A stretch of DNA of 64,000 nt, from contig JAIDTL010000109.1 of assembly GCA_029060725.1 (NCBI GenBank), positions 1-64,000 of the forward strand, given 5' to 3'. Shown here piece after piece: positions 18,059 to 27,386 of this stretch (position 1 is its first letter; every line of letters starts with the position of its first letter). The notes beneath the pieces were generated by a model, which worked only from the letters and a program-made list of their open reading frames with translations, ran no database searches and was not told the origin of the DNA. The position numbers and the translations under genes are program-made. The stretch comes from Muribaculaceae bacterium. GTDB lineage: Bacteria; Bacteroidota; Bacteroidia; Bacteroidales; Muribaculaceae.

Positions 18059-18493
18059 ATGAAACAACTCATTCCTTTCATCTTCCTGCTGATATTCCTC
18101 GGATATCCGAAAGTATCAGCTCAGAAAGTTACATATACCTACGACAATGCAGGCAATCGAATAAAAAGGGAGATCGTTCTTTCTCCTAAAGGCAAACCGG
18201 CATCTCAGGAAAATACTAATGAGATGCAGCCTATTTCTGATATGATAGCGGATAAAAACATCAGAATTCATCCTAATCCCACCACAGGCATGCTCAAAGT
18301 GGAAATCACAAATTACGAATCGGGCGACCTTGGAAACATTTATGTCTACAGCATCAATGGACACTCAATAATTCATTCGAAAATATCATCACCACTGACA
18401 GATATTGATATAAGCAGCAGTCCAAATGGAATCTACCTTCTTAACATTCAACTGAATGGAAACTCAACTACTTGGAGAGTTATCAAGCAATAA
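18059..18493 (+). CDS. Small secreted YD-repeat protein with T9SS type A sorting domain
   Basis: The 144-residue protein has a signal peptide (about residues 1-21), then a single YD/RHS-type repeat (VTYTYDNAGNRIKREI). A low-complexity spacer leads to a C-terminal domain starting IRIHPNPTTG (about residue 67) and running to the end (GIYLLNIQLNGNSTTWRVIKQ), which is a classical type IX secretion sorting domain. It lies 30 bp before the RHS gene, so the two are almost certainly co-transcribed. One idea is that it helps export or display the RHS protein, which has no visible sorting domain of its own. Equally it could be a relic of an older RHS protein. Confidence 0.8.
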   Translation: MKQLIPFIFLLIFLGYPKVSAQKVTYTYDNAGNRIKREIVLSPKGKPASQENTNEMQPISDMIADKNIRIHPNPTTGMLKVEITNYESGDLGNIYVYSINGHSIIHSKISSPLTDIDISSSPNGIYLLNIQLNGNSTTWRVIKQ

Positions 18494-18523
18494 TCACAAT
18501 CTAATAACATAACATAGACTTCC

Positions 18524-21500
18524 ATGAAACACAGACTCATAAATCTCCAAGCCATACTTGTGTGCTTGACTATCTTCGCAACTACATTCCAGATATTTTC
18601 ATATAATGATTTCAACCATAATGCGGATCTAAATGAAGCTTCTGAGGTTTATTTCGATTCCATTCTATCTACATTGCGACCATCTTTAAAGATAGTCAAA
18701 GAGGAGCTATCATCCACTAATGAAACCCAGATAACAAATAAAAAATTAGTTCCAGCAACAAGAGGGAGCAGCCATATTCCAAAGACTTTTGAAATAGATA
18801 GAACCAAAGAGGTCGGAGAAATTCCCTACAATTCCTCAACAACTAAAACCGGAGCCAAGACATACGAGGTTCCTATTGATGTATATCCTGGAATAAATGG
18901 ATTCCAGCCGGCACTTGCACTTTCATACAACAGCCAGAACGGAAATTCAATTACGGGTAAGGGATGGACACTGTCCGGAATAAGTTCTATCCGCAGGATC
19001 CCAAAAAACCTATATTATGATGGGATGGTTGATGGTGTGAATATGAGATGGGATGACTCATTCACACTTGATGGAGTTCACCTTATAAAGACTGACACAT
19101 CAGATAAATCTTGCATACTGTATGAATCAGAGTACGGACACATCAAAGTCAAAGGTTACAGTACAGGAAACGTGCAGACATATTTTGAGGTGTTCTATCC
19201 AAATGGAGAAAAAGGGATCTTCGGCTATAAAGACTCCAATGCGCAACAGATAGAATATCCCCTTACCACAATGACTGATCTTGACGGAAACAGAATAGAG
19301 TACAAATACGACCATGCGGAAGGACACTTCAGGATTACCAATATATCCTACAACGGATGTTCTGTGGAATTTTCATACATTGGTAGGGAAGATCCGATAC
19401 TGATGTATTGCGGAGGGACAAAAATTTCTGAATCCTCATTGCTTAAAAGAATAACTGCAAAACACGGTACATTTTCTATCGGTTCATACGACCTGTCATA
19501 TACGTACGTAAGTGGAACGGCTCTACTTTCAGACATTACATATTCTTTCGGAGCCAAAGCCCTTAATCCATTGAAGTTCTTTTATGACGATGATGCAGAC
19601 ATTACCGAAGGATTTGAGACATCTTCCACCAAACTGGGTATCTACTATGAAGAGCCTCCTCAAAGACTTAAATCATCCCGAGGTAGACTCAATTACGACA
19701 CGAATGAAGATGTTGTTATAGTGTATCCTAAAGCCAATCCATATTACAGATATGCAAGCTCTCAAAGCGGATATGACGTCTATTTTAACCAGTATCCTGA
19801 AGATGCGAAAATTTTGGTTTATTCTGATCTGAATGGAGAATACGATTTATCAAATGATCCTCTGATTACAGGAAACGGATTCATTGACATTCTGTGTGCA
19901 GATCTTGAAGGTAAGATGGAAGAGTCAATTGTCAAGATCAACAACTATGTATCAGGCAATAAGGATATTGTAGAGTTTTCCGTATATAAAATGGTTTTTG
20001 GCACCTTCCCCAACAAGGCGTACACAAGGACATTTGAGTGGGGTGCTGCACATAAAGACCGTACCGGTAGGTTCAGCGTATATCCAAAATTCTTCCATGC
20101 AGGTGACTTCAATGGAGATGGAAAGACGGAGATCCTGGTCATTTCAACACATCATCCTTTTGGTAATAACACTGATACTTCCACCTGTCAGGTTTTCGAC
20201 TTAGAGGCAAACAAATCCTTATACAAAGGATGTTTTCTTGACTATGCGTATTATTTTGAAGACAACCAGGGACACGATAAATATTGGGAGTTGTATAACT
20301 CAGATAGAGTGCTACCCATTGATTTTGATGGAGACGGCAAGACTGATTTATGTCACATCAACATCAACGGGACAGATTTGTATTCTTTTGAATCTGTTGA
20401 AACAGGGCTCGCTGTCAGTAAAAGGAGTACTGACAACAAATTAAAAAGAGGAACACAATTAAGAAACAGAGACTTGTTTATTACCGACCTTAATGGAGAC
20501 GGTTTGATGGACATCCTGCTTTCATGTACCAACGATGGCAATTGGCAAGATTGGGAAGTATTCAACTCCAAAGGAGACGGGACATTCGAACGAAAAGACT
20601 TCCAAGGACCTACATATCCATCCAAAGATAATGGAGGCTTCTTAATTCAGGACATAAATGGTGATGGGATTCCTGACATGATCAGATATGACAATAAAGG
20701 CTTTTCAACTTTCATTGCCAAAGATAATCAGTATGAAGCCAAACCCACAACAACCATCCAGACAGATAATTCAGTTCTTATTCCTACAAATATCAACAGC
20801 ACCAACAGACCCACGCAACTTATCGGCATATCTGACCGGACTGCAACTAAGTATTCCTATTATGATAATAACCGTACATCCACATTACTCAGAGGAATGA
20901 TCAACAGTCTGGGTGTTGTAGAAATCAATGATTATGGAATGCTTAACGATTCCGGAAGGTTATCTGATCTCTATACCAAAGGATATACTTCAGTATATCC
21001 ATACATAGATATTCTTGAACCATTCACAGTATTATCTTCCTCGGAAGTATATCTCAACGGAGAACTTACCGAACATCTCAAATACAAGTATTCAGAAGGA
21101 GTGTTTCACAAGCAAGGATTGGGATTCTGCGGCTTTAAGACAATTAACAGAACCAATAGGCGTGGTCTAATAGAGGAAGAAACCTACGACCCCTATAATT
21201 ATTCAATTCAGAAAAGCGTCATCGGTTCAGAATTTGAGGCCTCTTTTACATACAACATTATAATCCAACCTAACAAATTGGTATCTATAATACCAGTCTC
21301 AAAATCAGAGAAAGATCGTCTAAAGGGTTATTCCGCTACCACTACCTTTGTTTGCGACATATACGGCAATCCGACAAAAGAGACTGTTGAATATTCGGAC
21401 GGTACTATTATTACTCTCACAAACAATTACGTCTCTAACCCCACTGTCGGAGACGGATACCATCTTGACTGGAAATCCGGTTACGAAAAGAAGATTACCC

Positions 21501-24500
21501 GAAATGGATCGACATATACTGAAAAACTATCCACTCCCTCATATAAAAATAGAAGACCTCTGAAAGAAACACTTACCAAAAATGGATATACCGTACAGAA
21601 TATCACATATATCTATGACACTCATGGAAATCTAACATTACAGAGTGTAAAACCTTATCAGTCAACTGTCGGAAAAACAACAAAGTATACATACGACAGC
21701 AAAGGCAGGAAACTAACTGAAACAGATCATATTGGAAGAAAACAAAGCTATACTTACGATGATACCGGTCAACTGAAAAGTATTGTGGACCATAGAGGAG
21801 GACAAACTTCCTTCACTTATGACATGTACGGACGGGAGTCATCCATATCATATCCTGACACTACAGTAAGGCGAATTCAATATCTATTTAATCCAAATAG
21901 CTCTACCGAACTTTATTCAGTTTCCCAAACAAAGGATGGAGAGCCAATGGTAAGAAAATTTTATGATGCATTTAATCGTGAAGTCAGATCATCCGAGCAG
22001 GGACTGGGAGGAATCACAAAGTCGACTGAACGTAGATACGATTCCTATGGAAATCTGTGGATGGTATCTGAACCATTCACGGGCACTTCTCCGTCTTTAT
22101 GGAATGTTTACGAATATGACTGGTTTGGGAGAACTACCGTTGAGAAAAGAGCTTCTGGAAGCACTGTCAAATACACGTATGGGACCAATCCACATTCTAT
22201 TACTATTAATGACGGATCTGTTATTGTAACAAGAAAATATGATCCGTTCGGAAACCTCATCTCACTTTCAGACCCATCAGGAACAGTCACATACGAAGTG
22301 GCACCCGACGGGCTGCTCACATCCATCAACGCACATGACGGCATAAAGACTACCATACGCTATGACCTATACAGAAGAAGAAGCGGACTGACGGATCCAA
22401 GTCTCGGAAACCAAAGGTATTCATACGATTCTGCCGGAAATATTGTGTCAACGACAAATGCGAACAGTGAAACCATTCGTTATGAGTATGATTCTTTTCA
22501 ACGTATGATAAAAAAGAGCTCCAATGAATTCACAACAACGTATACCTACAATTCATACGGAGACATCGATTCCATTTGCAGCAGCAATGGCACTTCAAAG
22601 AAATATTCTTACGATAAAGTCGGCAGGATCGTCAGCTGCACCGAAACCGGGATGGACGGTATGTGGCTAAGAAAAGACTTTACATACTCAAAAGGCGTCA
22701 TAAGTGCAATATCATACACTTCCCAATACGGCTTTATCACAACTGAACGATATGCTTATTCCAATGGATGCCTGCAGGAAGTCAAACTTGACTATGGAAC
22801 AAGCATATTCAAGATAGAGCAGGAAAATGAATATGGTAATCCAACACTAATAAGGACAGGAGAAATCACACGAAAGTATGAATACACGCCTCAAGGATTC
22901 CCATCAAAACGGTCAGCCCATCATCTCACAATATCATATCAGGATGTCTCGTACGGTTTTGACTCCAAGACAGGGAACCTTCTATGGAGATCCGACAATA
23001 AACGTAATCTTAAGGAAACATTTGAATATGACCAATTCCAGCGTCTGACAGGATATGATGGCAACACTGCTACGTATGACAACATGGGTAATATCAACGG
23101 AAAAACCGATATCGGCTCTTTTGCGTATTCAAATGCTTTAAAGCCTTATGCTCTCACTGAGGCAAACCTTACTTCGGAATCGATCCCTTCACTAACACAA
23201 AACGTAACATACGCATCCTTCTCACGACCGAATACAATATCAGAGACTGACAACTCTTATACTTTTGACTACAACGAGGATTATGATAGAGTGAAGATGA
23301 CTGTAACCTCGGATAAAAAGATAATCTCTCAACGCCATTATCTCGGAGGATGCTATGAAATAGAAAAGACATCTAGATCCCCATTCTATACGGAAAGACT
23401 CTATCTCCTCGGAGACTATTATTCTTCTCCTATTGTATTACTGAAGTTATCATATCGTATAGAAAAGAACGACGCCTTGACATACGGCACTGTTACTGAC
23501 AGTCTTAGCATCCATAATTATTTGATGGATAATATATCGGATGTAAGCGACTCTTCAAGTTCTGTTCAAAGTCTGATGAATGATACCTATTTGTATTATA
23601 TCCTGCGGGATTACCTTGGAAGCATCACCCATGTCATATTTTTAGACGGAACACCCAAGCAGGAACTCAGCTATGACGCATGGGGAAGGCTTCGGGATCC
23701 TAAGACATGGGATACCTATTCTGCCGGAGAAGAGCCAGAGCCGTTTATCGGTAGAGGTTATACCGGCCACGAACATCTTGTAAAGGCAGGTCTGATCAAT
23801 ATGAACGCCCGACTTTATGATCCGGCATTAGGTCGATTCCTGTCTCCCGATCCGTATGTTCAAATACCGGACTGGAGCCAGAACTTTAACCGCTATACGT
23901 ATGCCCTTAATAATCCTCTTGTCTATATAGACGAGGATGGGCAGTTCTTCTGGTTTGCAGTAGGAGCAGCTGCTGTCATAGGGGGAACTTTAAATGTGCT
24001 TAGCAATTGGGATGCGATAACCTCTGCCGGAGTTTGGAACGGAGTATGGCAGGGTACAAAATATTTTATGGTAGGTGCTGCAGCCGGCGGCGTAAGTGCT
24101 GCAGTGGGTATAGGAGCAGCAGTTGGTTTTGGAAGTATGTTGGGTGTGACAGCTACCGGATTGGCGACTGCTTCAACAGGATTTGTTTCCGGGGCCCTCT
24201 CACGCGGAGCGGCTGGTGCAATAAATGGCTTTTTACTGGATACTTCAAATTCTCTGATCGAGGGTGAAAGTTTGGGGACATCATTGGGTAATGGACTTTA
24301 TGGTGCTCTCACAGAGAGTGTGGCTGGAGTAATATGTGGTGGTGTTGAAGGAGGCGTAAGGGCAGTAAATAATGGTAGATATTTCTTCTCAGGAAAATAT
24401 ACCAATCGCACATTAATTCAAAGATCTGCAACATTTGTTGACAATCTTATAGGTGGTTCTGGCCATGTGGCGGGGACTAAAAAACATAAAGCCGCAGAAA

Positions 24501-24736
24501 TATATTTGACGAGATATCAAAATTGGTATGAGAACAGATATTTGGATTTTAAAGGTTTTCGGAAGGATGAATTCGGAAGGAAATGGAAACCAGATATATT
24601 AGATCTCAAAAACAAAATTATATATGACTTTAAATTTGGATACCCTAATAAAACTCCATGGCAATTGAACCAAAGTCGACAAATGCGAATGTATCGAGAG
24701 TTGTGGGGATGGCCATCTGTAATCATAAAACCTTAA
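18524..24736 (+). CDS. RHS-repeat polymorphic toxin with PD-(D/E)XK-like C-terminal domain
   Basis: The 2070-residue protein begins with a signal peptide. An SpvB-like segment follows at about 106-162 (LALSYNSQNGNSITGKGWTL), then FG-GAP/VCBS calcium-type repeats (DFNGDGKTE, DFDGDGKTD, DLNGDGLMD, DINGDGIPD at about 527-720), then many YD repeats (about 1040-1620). The RHS core (NARLYDPALGRFLSPDPY) is near 1760, ending YIDEDG near 1806, followed by a Gly/Ala-rich hydrophobic stretch. The last ~110 residues carry H1988-KAA-E1992 and D2024-x10-D2035-F-K2037, the spacing of a PD-(D/E)XK nuclease. I infer a DNase-type toxin tip inside an RHS shell, used against competing bacteria. The nuclease call rests on motif spacing only. 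Confidence 0.85.
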   Translation: MKHRLINLQAILVCLTIFATTFQIFSYNDFNHNADLNEASEVYFDSILSTLRPSLKIVKEELSSTNETQITNKKLVPATRGSSHIPKTFEIDRTKEVGEIPYNSSTTKTGAKTYEVPIDVYPGINGFQPALALSYNSQNGNSITGKGWTLSGISSIRRIPKNLYYDGMVDGVNMRWDDSFTLDGVHLIKTDTSDKSCILYESEYGHIKVKGYSTGNVQTYFEVFYPNGEKGIFGYKDSNAQQIEYPLTTMTDLDGNRIEYKYDHAEGHFRITNISYNGCSVEFSYIGREDPILMYCGGTKISESSLLKRITAKHGTFSIGSYDLSYTYVSGTALLSDITYSFGAKALNPLKFFYDDDADITEGFETSSTKLGIYYEEPPQRLKSSRGRLNYDTNEDVVIVYPKANPYYRYASSQSGYDVYFNQYPEDAKILVYSDLNGEYDLSNDPLITGNGFIDILCADLEGKMEESIVKINNYVSGNKDIVEFSVYKMVFGTFPNKAYTRTFEWGAAHKDRTGRFSVYPKFFHAGDFNGDGKTEILVISTHHPFGNNTDTSTCQVFDLEANKSLYKGCFLDYAYYFEDNQGHDKYWELYNSDRVLPIDFDGDGKTDLCHININGTDLYSFESVETGLAVSKRSTDNKLKRGTQLRNRDLFITDLNGDGLMDILLSCTNDGNWQDWEVFNSKGDGTFERKDFQGPTYPSKDNGGFLIQDINGDGIPDMIRYDNKGFSTFIAKDNQYEAKPTTTIQTDNSVLIPTNINSTNRPTQLIGISDRTATKYSYYDNNRTSTLLRGMINSLGVVEINDYGMLNDSGRLSDLYTKGYTSVYPYIDILEPFTVLSSSEVYLNGELTEHLKYKYSEGVFHKQGLGFCGFKTINRTNRRGLIEEETYDPYNYSIQKSVIGSEFEASFTYNIIIQPNKLVSIIPVSKSEKDRLKGYSATTTFVCDIYGNPTKETVEYSDGTIITLTNNYVSNPTVGDGYHLDWKSGYEKKITRNGSTYTEKLSTPSYKNRRPLKETLTKNGYTVQNITYIYDTHGNLTLQSVKPYQSTVGKTTKYTYDSKGRKLTETDHIGRKQSYTYDDTGQLKSIVDHRGGQTSFTYDMYGRESSISYPDTTVRRIQYLFNPNSSTELYSVSQTKDGEPMVRKFYDAFNREVRSSEQGLGGITKSTERRYDSYGNLWMVSEPFTGTSPSLWNVYEYDWFGRTTVEKRASGSTVKYTYGTNPHSITINDGSVIVTRKYDPFGNLISLSDPSGTVTYEVAPDGLLTSINAHDGIKTTIRYDLYRRRSGLTDPSLGNQRYSYDSAGNIVSTTNANSETIRYEYDSFQRMIKKSSNEFTTTYTYNSYGDIDSICSSNGTSKKYSYDKVGRIVSCTETGMDGMWLRKDFTYSKGVISAISYTSQYGFITTERYAYSNGCLQEVKLDYGTSIFKIEQENEYGNPTLIRTGEITRKYEYTPQGFPSKRSAHHLTISYQDVSYGFDSKTGNLLWRSDNKRNLKETFEYDQFQRLTGYDGNTATYDNMGNINGKTDIGSFAYSNALKPYALTEANLTSESIPSLTQNVTYASFSRPNTISETDNSYTFDYNEDYDRVKMTVTSDKKIISQRHYLGGCYEIEKTSRSPFYTERLYLLGDYYSSPIVLLKLSYRIEKNDALTYGTVTDSLSIHNYLMDNISDVSDSSSSVQSLMNDTYLYYILRDYLGSITHVIFLDGTPKQELSYDAWGRLRDPKTWDTYSAGEEPEPFIGRGYTGHEHLVKAGLINMNARLYDPALGRFLSPDPYVQIPDWSQNFNRYTYALNNPLVYIDEDGQFFWFAVGAAAVIGGTLNVLSNWDAITSAGVWNGVWQGTKYFMVGAAAGGVSAAVGIGAAVGFGSMLGVTATGLATASTGFVSGALSRGAAGAINGFLLDTSNSLIEGESLGTSLGNGLYGALTESVAGVICGGVEGGVRAVNNGRYFFSGKYTNRTLIQRSATFVDNLIGGSGHVAGTKKHKAAEIYLTRYQNWYENRYLDFKGFRKDEFGRKWKPDILDLKNKIIYDFKFGYPNKTPWQLNQSRQMRMYRELWGWPSVIIKP

Positions 24737-24800
24737 TTTTAATAATAACCATCATTTTTAATATTCATCTGATACTATTGCGAGTCCATATTATACAAAA

Positions 24801-24952
24801 AAGTTGTTTAAACTTATTTTTATAAAGATTTCGTCAGATCTTCGAGCGGATTTTTCTTCATGAAGAAGGAGCGATGTGGGCGTCGTAACTGATAAATGAA
24901 GGAAAATACGCCGAAATGATGGCGGAAGATTAATAATAAGTTTAAACAACTT
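24801..24952. repeat. 152-bp MITE-like element with 18-bp perfect terminal inverted repeats
   Basis: AAGTTGTTTAAACTTATT at 24801-24818 is the exact reverse complement of 24935-24952. The interior is an imperfect continuation of the same hairpin (for example CGGATTTTTCTTCAT against the complement of ATGAAGGAAAATACG). It has no coding capacity. It lies between the end of the RHS toxin (24736) and the first putative immunity gene (25006). It may be a non-autonomous mobile element or a large RNA hairpin. No clear target-site duplication is visible. Confidence 0.7.
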
Positions 24953-25005
24953 CAAATTATCAAAATTGTGTTAGTGGTGAGTATTATCGAAAAAATGTAA
25001 CATTT

Positions 25006-25821
25006 ATGGAATTTAAAGATATTGTAAAGGAGTGGTATGAACAGTTTCCAATATTATCTAAGTATACTCCTACTACATTGTTTGCTAAGGCCGGCATTGT
25101 TTTGATAGGGCTAAGACTGGAGAGAGACCATTATGACTATAGAGTCTTTCTGGAAATTCTTCCTTTGTGGGTACCAAAGGAAAAAATCATCATTCCAGTT
25201 TTCGAACAAGAGACTCGTAATGAAAAGGGATTACAAGTCTTTATTGACATTAAGCTGCACGATCCATTGCTCCTTGACTATGTAGAAGCGCAGACGAAGC
25301 GCGGAGCTGAGATCGACCTCATGAAATTTGAGATTCAGAGATCGACACGAAGAAAGATTATAGATCACGCTATGGAATGCGTGCATAAGCAGTTCGATGC
25401 TATTTTGCAGGAGTATGTTAGTCTTGGCGATATATTTCGCTTAATCAACAATCATACTTCCTCCATAGTCTTTGACAGAAATAACCCTTTGGATTGGTAC
25501 CGTTTATTTGAATTGAAGTTAGCTTTAGCATATCATTTCAATCGGGAAGATCTAATACTGAAAGTAAAACGAGAGATAGAAAAAGAAGTGAGAAATTGGA
25601 CTCAAGAGAGGTTCAATGTACTTTTCAGAGTATCAAAAGAGGAATGGAAAGCTGAACTATATCGGAGAATGGAGAATAGGGACGCGTTCATGAGACAGGT
25701 TGAGCTGAATCTCAGCCTCAAGAAAATATCCAAATTGAAACAAATCCATATTCACGATGATATGGAGCGGGGCAATTCTCTTCTCCAAAAATTCGGGAAT
25801 TTCCTTCGATCAAACAAATAG
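25006..25821 (+). CDS. Hypothetical protein next to RHS toxin, possible immunity protein
   Basis: The 271-residue protein is soluble, with no signal peptide or membrane segment. It has a mixed alpha/beta first half (PTTLFAKAGIVLIGLRLERDHYDYRVFLEILPLW) and a long charged helical second half (residues ~100-230). The tail is basic (QVELNLSLKKISKLKQIHIHDDMERG). I do not recognise the family. Position directly downstream of an RHS toxin suggests a role in immunity or toxin handling. A decayed second copy of its N-middle and C-terminal parts lies at 26641-26832, so the gene has been duplicated, as happens in immunity arrays. No consensus promoter is visible before it. Confidence 0.6.
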   Translation: MEFKDIVKEWYEQFPILSKYTPTTLFAKAGIVLIGLRLERDHYDYRVFLEILPLWVPKEKIIIPVFEQETRNEKGLQVFIDIKLHDPLLLDYVEAQTKRGAEIDLMKFEIQRSTRRKIIDHAMECVHKQFDAILQEYVSLGDIFRLINNHTSSIVFDRNNPLDWYRLFELKLALAYHFNREDLILKVKREIEKEVRNWTQERFNVLFRVSKEEWKAELYRRMENRDAFMRQVELNLSLKKISKLKQIHIHDDMERGNSLLQKFGNFLRSNK

Positions 25822-25868
25822 GGTAAGCTATCGATATGTCAACCTAACCTCAGGAAAAGAAATGAACT

Positions 25869-26630
25869 ATGGCAAAAAGAATTGTGACAAAGATTGGTGA
25901 TGTCTTCTGTGTGGAAGTGGACAATGCCTACAAGAGGTATTTCCAGTACTTCTGCAATGATATGACGCAACTTAATAGCAGTGTAATACGTGTCTTCAAG
26001 AAAAGATATCAGATGGATTATAAGCCGAAACCGGAAGACATCGTTAAGGATGAAGTGGATTTCTATGCGCATACCATACTGCGTAATGGAATTGAAGATG
26101 GATTGTGGTATAAAGTGGGAAAGGCAAAAGGTGAGTTTGAAGAAGAAAAGAACAAACCCTTATTCGGCATGTGTGATGATATTGAATATGTAAACGGAGA
26201 TATTATTAAAGTTGATCCTGATAATAAATGGTATATATGGAAAATCAATTGTCCTTTTAAATCGATAGGTAAATTACCCGAGAAATACAGAGACTTAGTA
26301 GATTGGGGGCCTGTAAAAGCTGACGTAGATATTGTCAATCGGATCAAGTATGGATATTATATGTGGAACTCTCCCGCGCATAATCTTCTGCGGAGGCGAC
26401 CTTACCCATACGTTGACAGCTATATTCGGAAGGAACTGGATAATAAGACCATCTATCTGCACTTTAAAGGTGAATACGTAATCCAGAAATTAGTAATTGA
26501 TAATAACGGTCTTTCTACTGCCGAAGAAGGCGATCCGCTTCATCTGCCGTTATTCTGGGAGACGAATTGGGATGTAGATGAATTTATCACGGCGGAGGAA
26601 TTCAATGAGGCATGGGACAAATATGCATGA
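25869..26630 (+). CDS. Putative Imm26-like immunity protein
   Basis: The 253-residue cytoplasmic protein opens with KIGDVFCVEVDNAYKRYFQY and NDMTQLNSSVIRVFKKRY, which resemble Imm26-type immunity proteins of Bacteroides as I remember them. The remainder (VDFYAHTILRNGIEDGLWYKVG, NKWYIWKINCPFKSIG) fits that comparison; the C-terminal ~90 residues are not covered by it. It lies 47 bp after the 271-residue gene on the same strand. I infer it neutralises a toxin, either the current RHS tip or one carried earlier. Family assignment is from memory and should be treated as tentative. Confidence 0.6.
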   Translation: MAKRIVTKIGDVFCVEVDNAYKRYFQYFCNDMTQLNSSVIRVFKKRYQMDYKPKPEDIVKDEVDFYAHTILRNGIEDGLWYKVGKAKGEFEEEKNKPLFGMCDDIEYVNGDIIKVDPDNKWYIWKINCPFKSIGKLPEKYRDLVDWGPVKADVDIVNRIKYGYYMWNSPAHNLLRRRPYPYVDSYIRKELDNKTIYLHFKGEYVIQKLVIDNNGLSTAEEGDPLHLPLFWETNWDVDEFITAEEFNEAWDKYA

Positions 26631-26640
26631 TGGTCTGTAT

Positions 26641-26832
26641 GGAAATTCGAGCTGCAGAGGACGACGCGCCGCACGATGAATGGAGGATCGGAAAGCGTTC
26701 ATGAGGCAGGTCGAGATGAATCTCAGTCTCAAGAAAATATCAAAATTGAAGCAAATCCATATTCACGATGATATGGAGCGTGGCAAAACTCTTCTCCAAA
26801 AATTAGGAAATTTTCTCCGTCCAAACAAATAG
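26641..26832 (+). pseudogene. Remnant of a second copy of the 271-residue immunity-region gene
   Basis: Bases 26643-26680 correspond to 25324-25360 of the intact gene (KFELQRTTRR against KFEIQRSTRR). Bases from about 26682 to 26832 correspond to about 25671-25821 (EDRKAFMRQVEMNLSLKK against ENRDAFMRQVELNLSLKK, through the shared ending ...NK and stop). The alignment offset changes from 1319 to 1011, so about 308 bp are missing between the two parts. Because 308 is not a multiple of three, the two parts are in different frames. The copy has diverged at many positions, so it is an old duplicate or a recombined foreign allele. Confidence 0.8.
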
Positions 26833-27014
26833 TCGGAGCAAGCTCTATGCCTTACCACCCTTGTGTCATTCGTTGTGATGGAGTAATTCAAAAAAATGCA
26901 AAAAAATTATTGGAATTTTAAGAATTTTTAAGTACCTTTGCACTTGCTTAGTGGACACCTATTGCCCAAAAGCACCTTAACATCTGAATAAATTATTAAA
27001 ACATAAACTATTAT
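26833..27014 (+). promoter_or_regulatory. Leader and promoter of the nuo-atp-nuo operon
   Basis: TTG (26910-26912), 20 bases and TACCTTTG (26933-26940) form a consensus promoter, giving a leader of about 70 bases before nuoA. The leader has no Shine-Dalgarno sequence. The bases between the pseudogene end (26832) and the promoter show nothing else I can name. Confidence 0.8.
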
Positions 27015-27386
27015 ATGAATTTACTGTTGGAAATCAGCAACGGAGATTTGGCGATTACCGCCGCCCTCACCGGTATGGCTCTGGTGTTTGCGGCTTATTG
27101 GATCGCTCGACTGATAGGACCAAAATCCTATTCAGTAAAAAAAGGAGAGACTTACGAATGCGGTATCCCTACAAGAGGCGAATCAATGATTCAATTCAAG
27201 ACCGGATACTACATCTTCGCTATCCTGTTTCTCATTTTCGATGTCGAGACCATCTTCCTCTACCCTTGGGCGACTATCATGCGTAGCCTCGGTCCTTCCG
27301 GTCTCCTCTGCATCGCTATCTTCATGTTCATTCTTATTTTAGGCCTTGCTTACGCTTGGCGGAAAGGAGCTCTCAAATGGCAGTAA
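27015..27386 (+). CDS. nuoA: NADH-quinone oxidoreductase subunit A
   Basis: This 123-residue membrane subunit of complex I has three hydrophobic helices (about 12-34, 64-84, 90-112). It carries the conserved loop [20 protein letters not shown] and the segment [16 protein letters not shown]. It helps form the junction between the hydrophilic arm and the membrane arm near the quinone site. It is the first gene of the operon, 75 bases after the predicted -7 box, and overlaps nuoB by 10 bases. Confidence 0.97.
   Translation: MNLLLEISNGDLAITAALTGMALVFAAYWIARLIGPKSYSVKKGETYECGIPTRGESMIQFKTGYYIFAILFLIFDVETIFLYPWATIMRSLGPSGLLCIAIFMFILILGLAYAWRKGALKWQ

Noticed and set aside
26631-26832. Real short gene after the Imm26-like gene
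   Set aside because: Open frames here are fragments of the 271-residue protein in two different frames joined across a ~308-base deletion, so it is a pseudogene.
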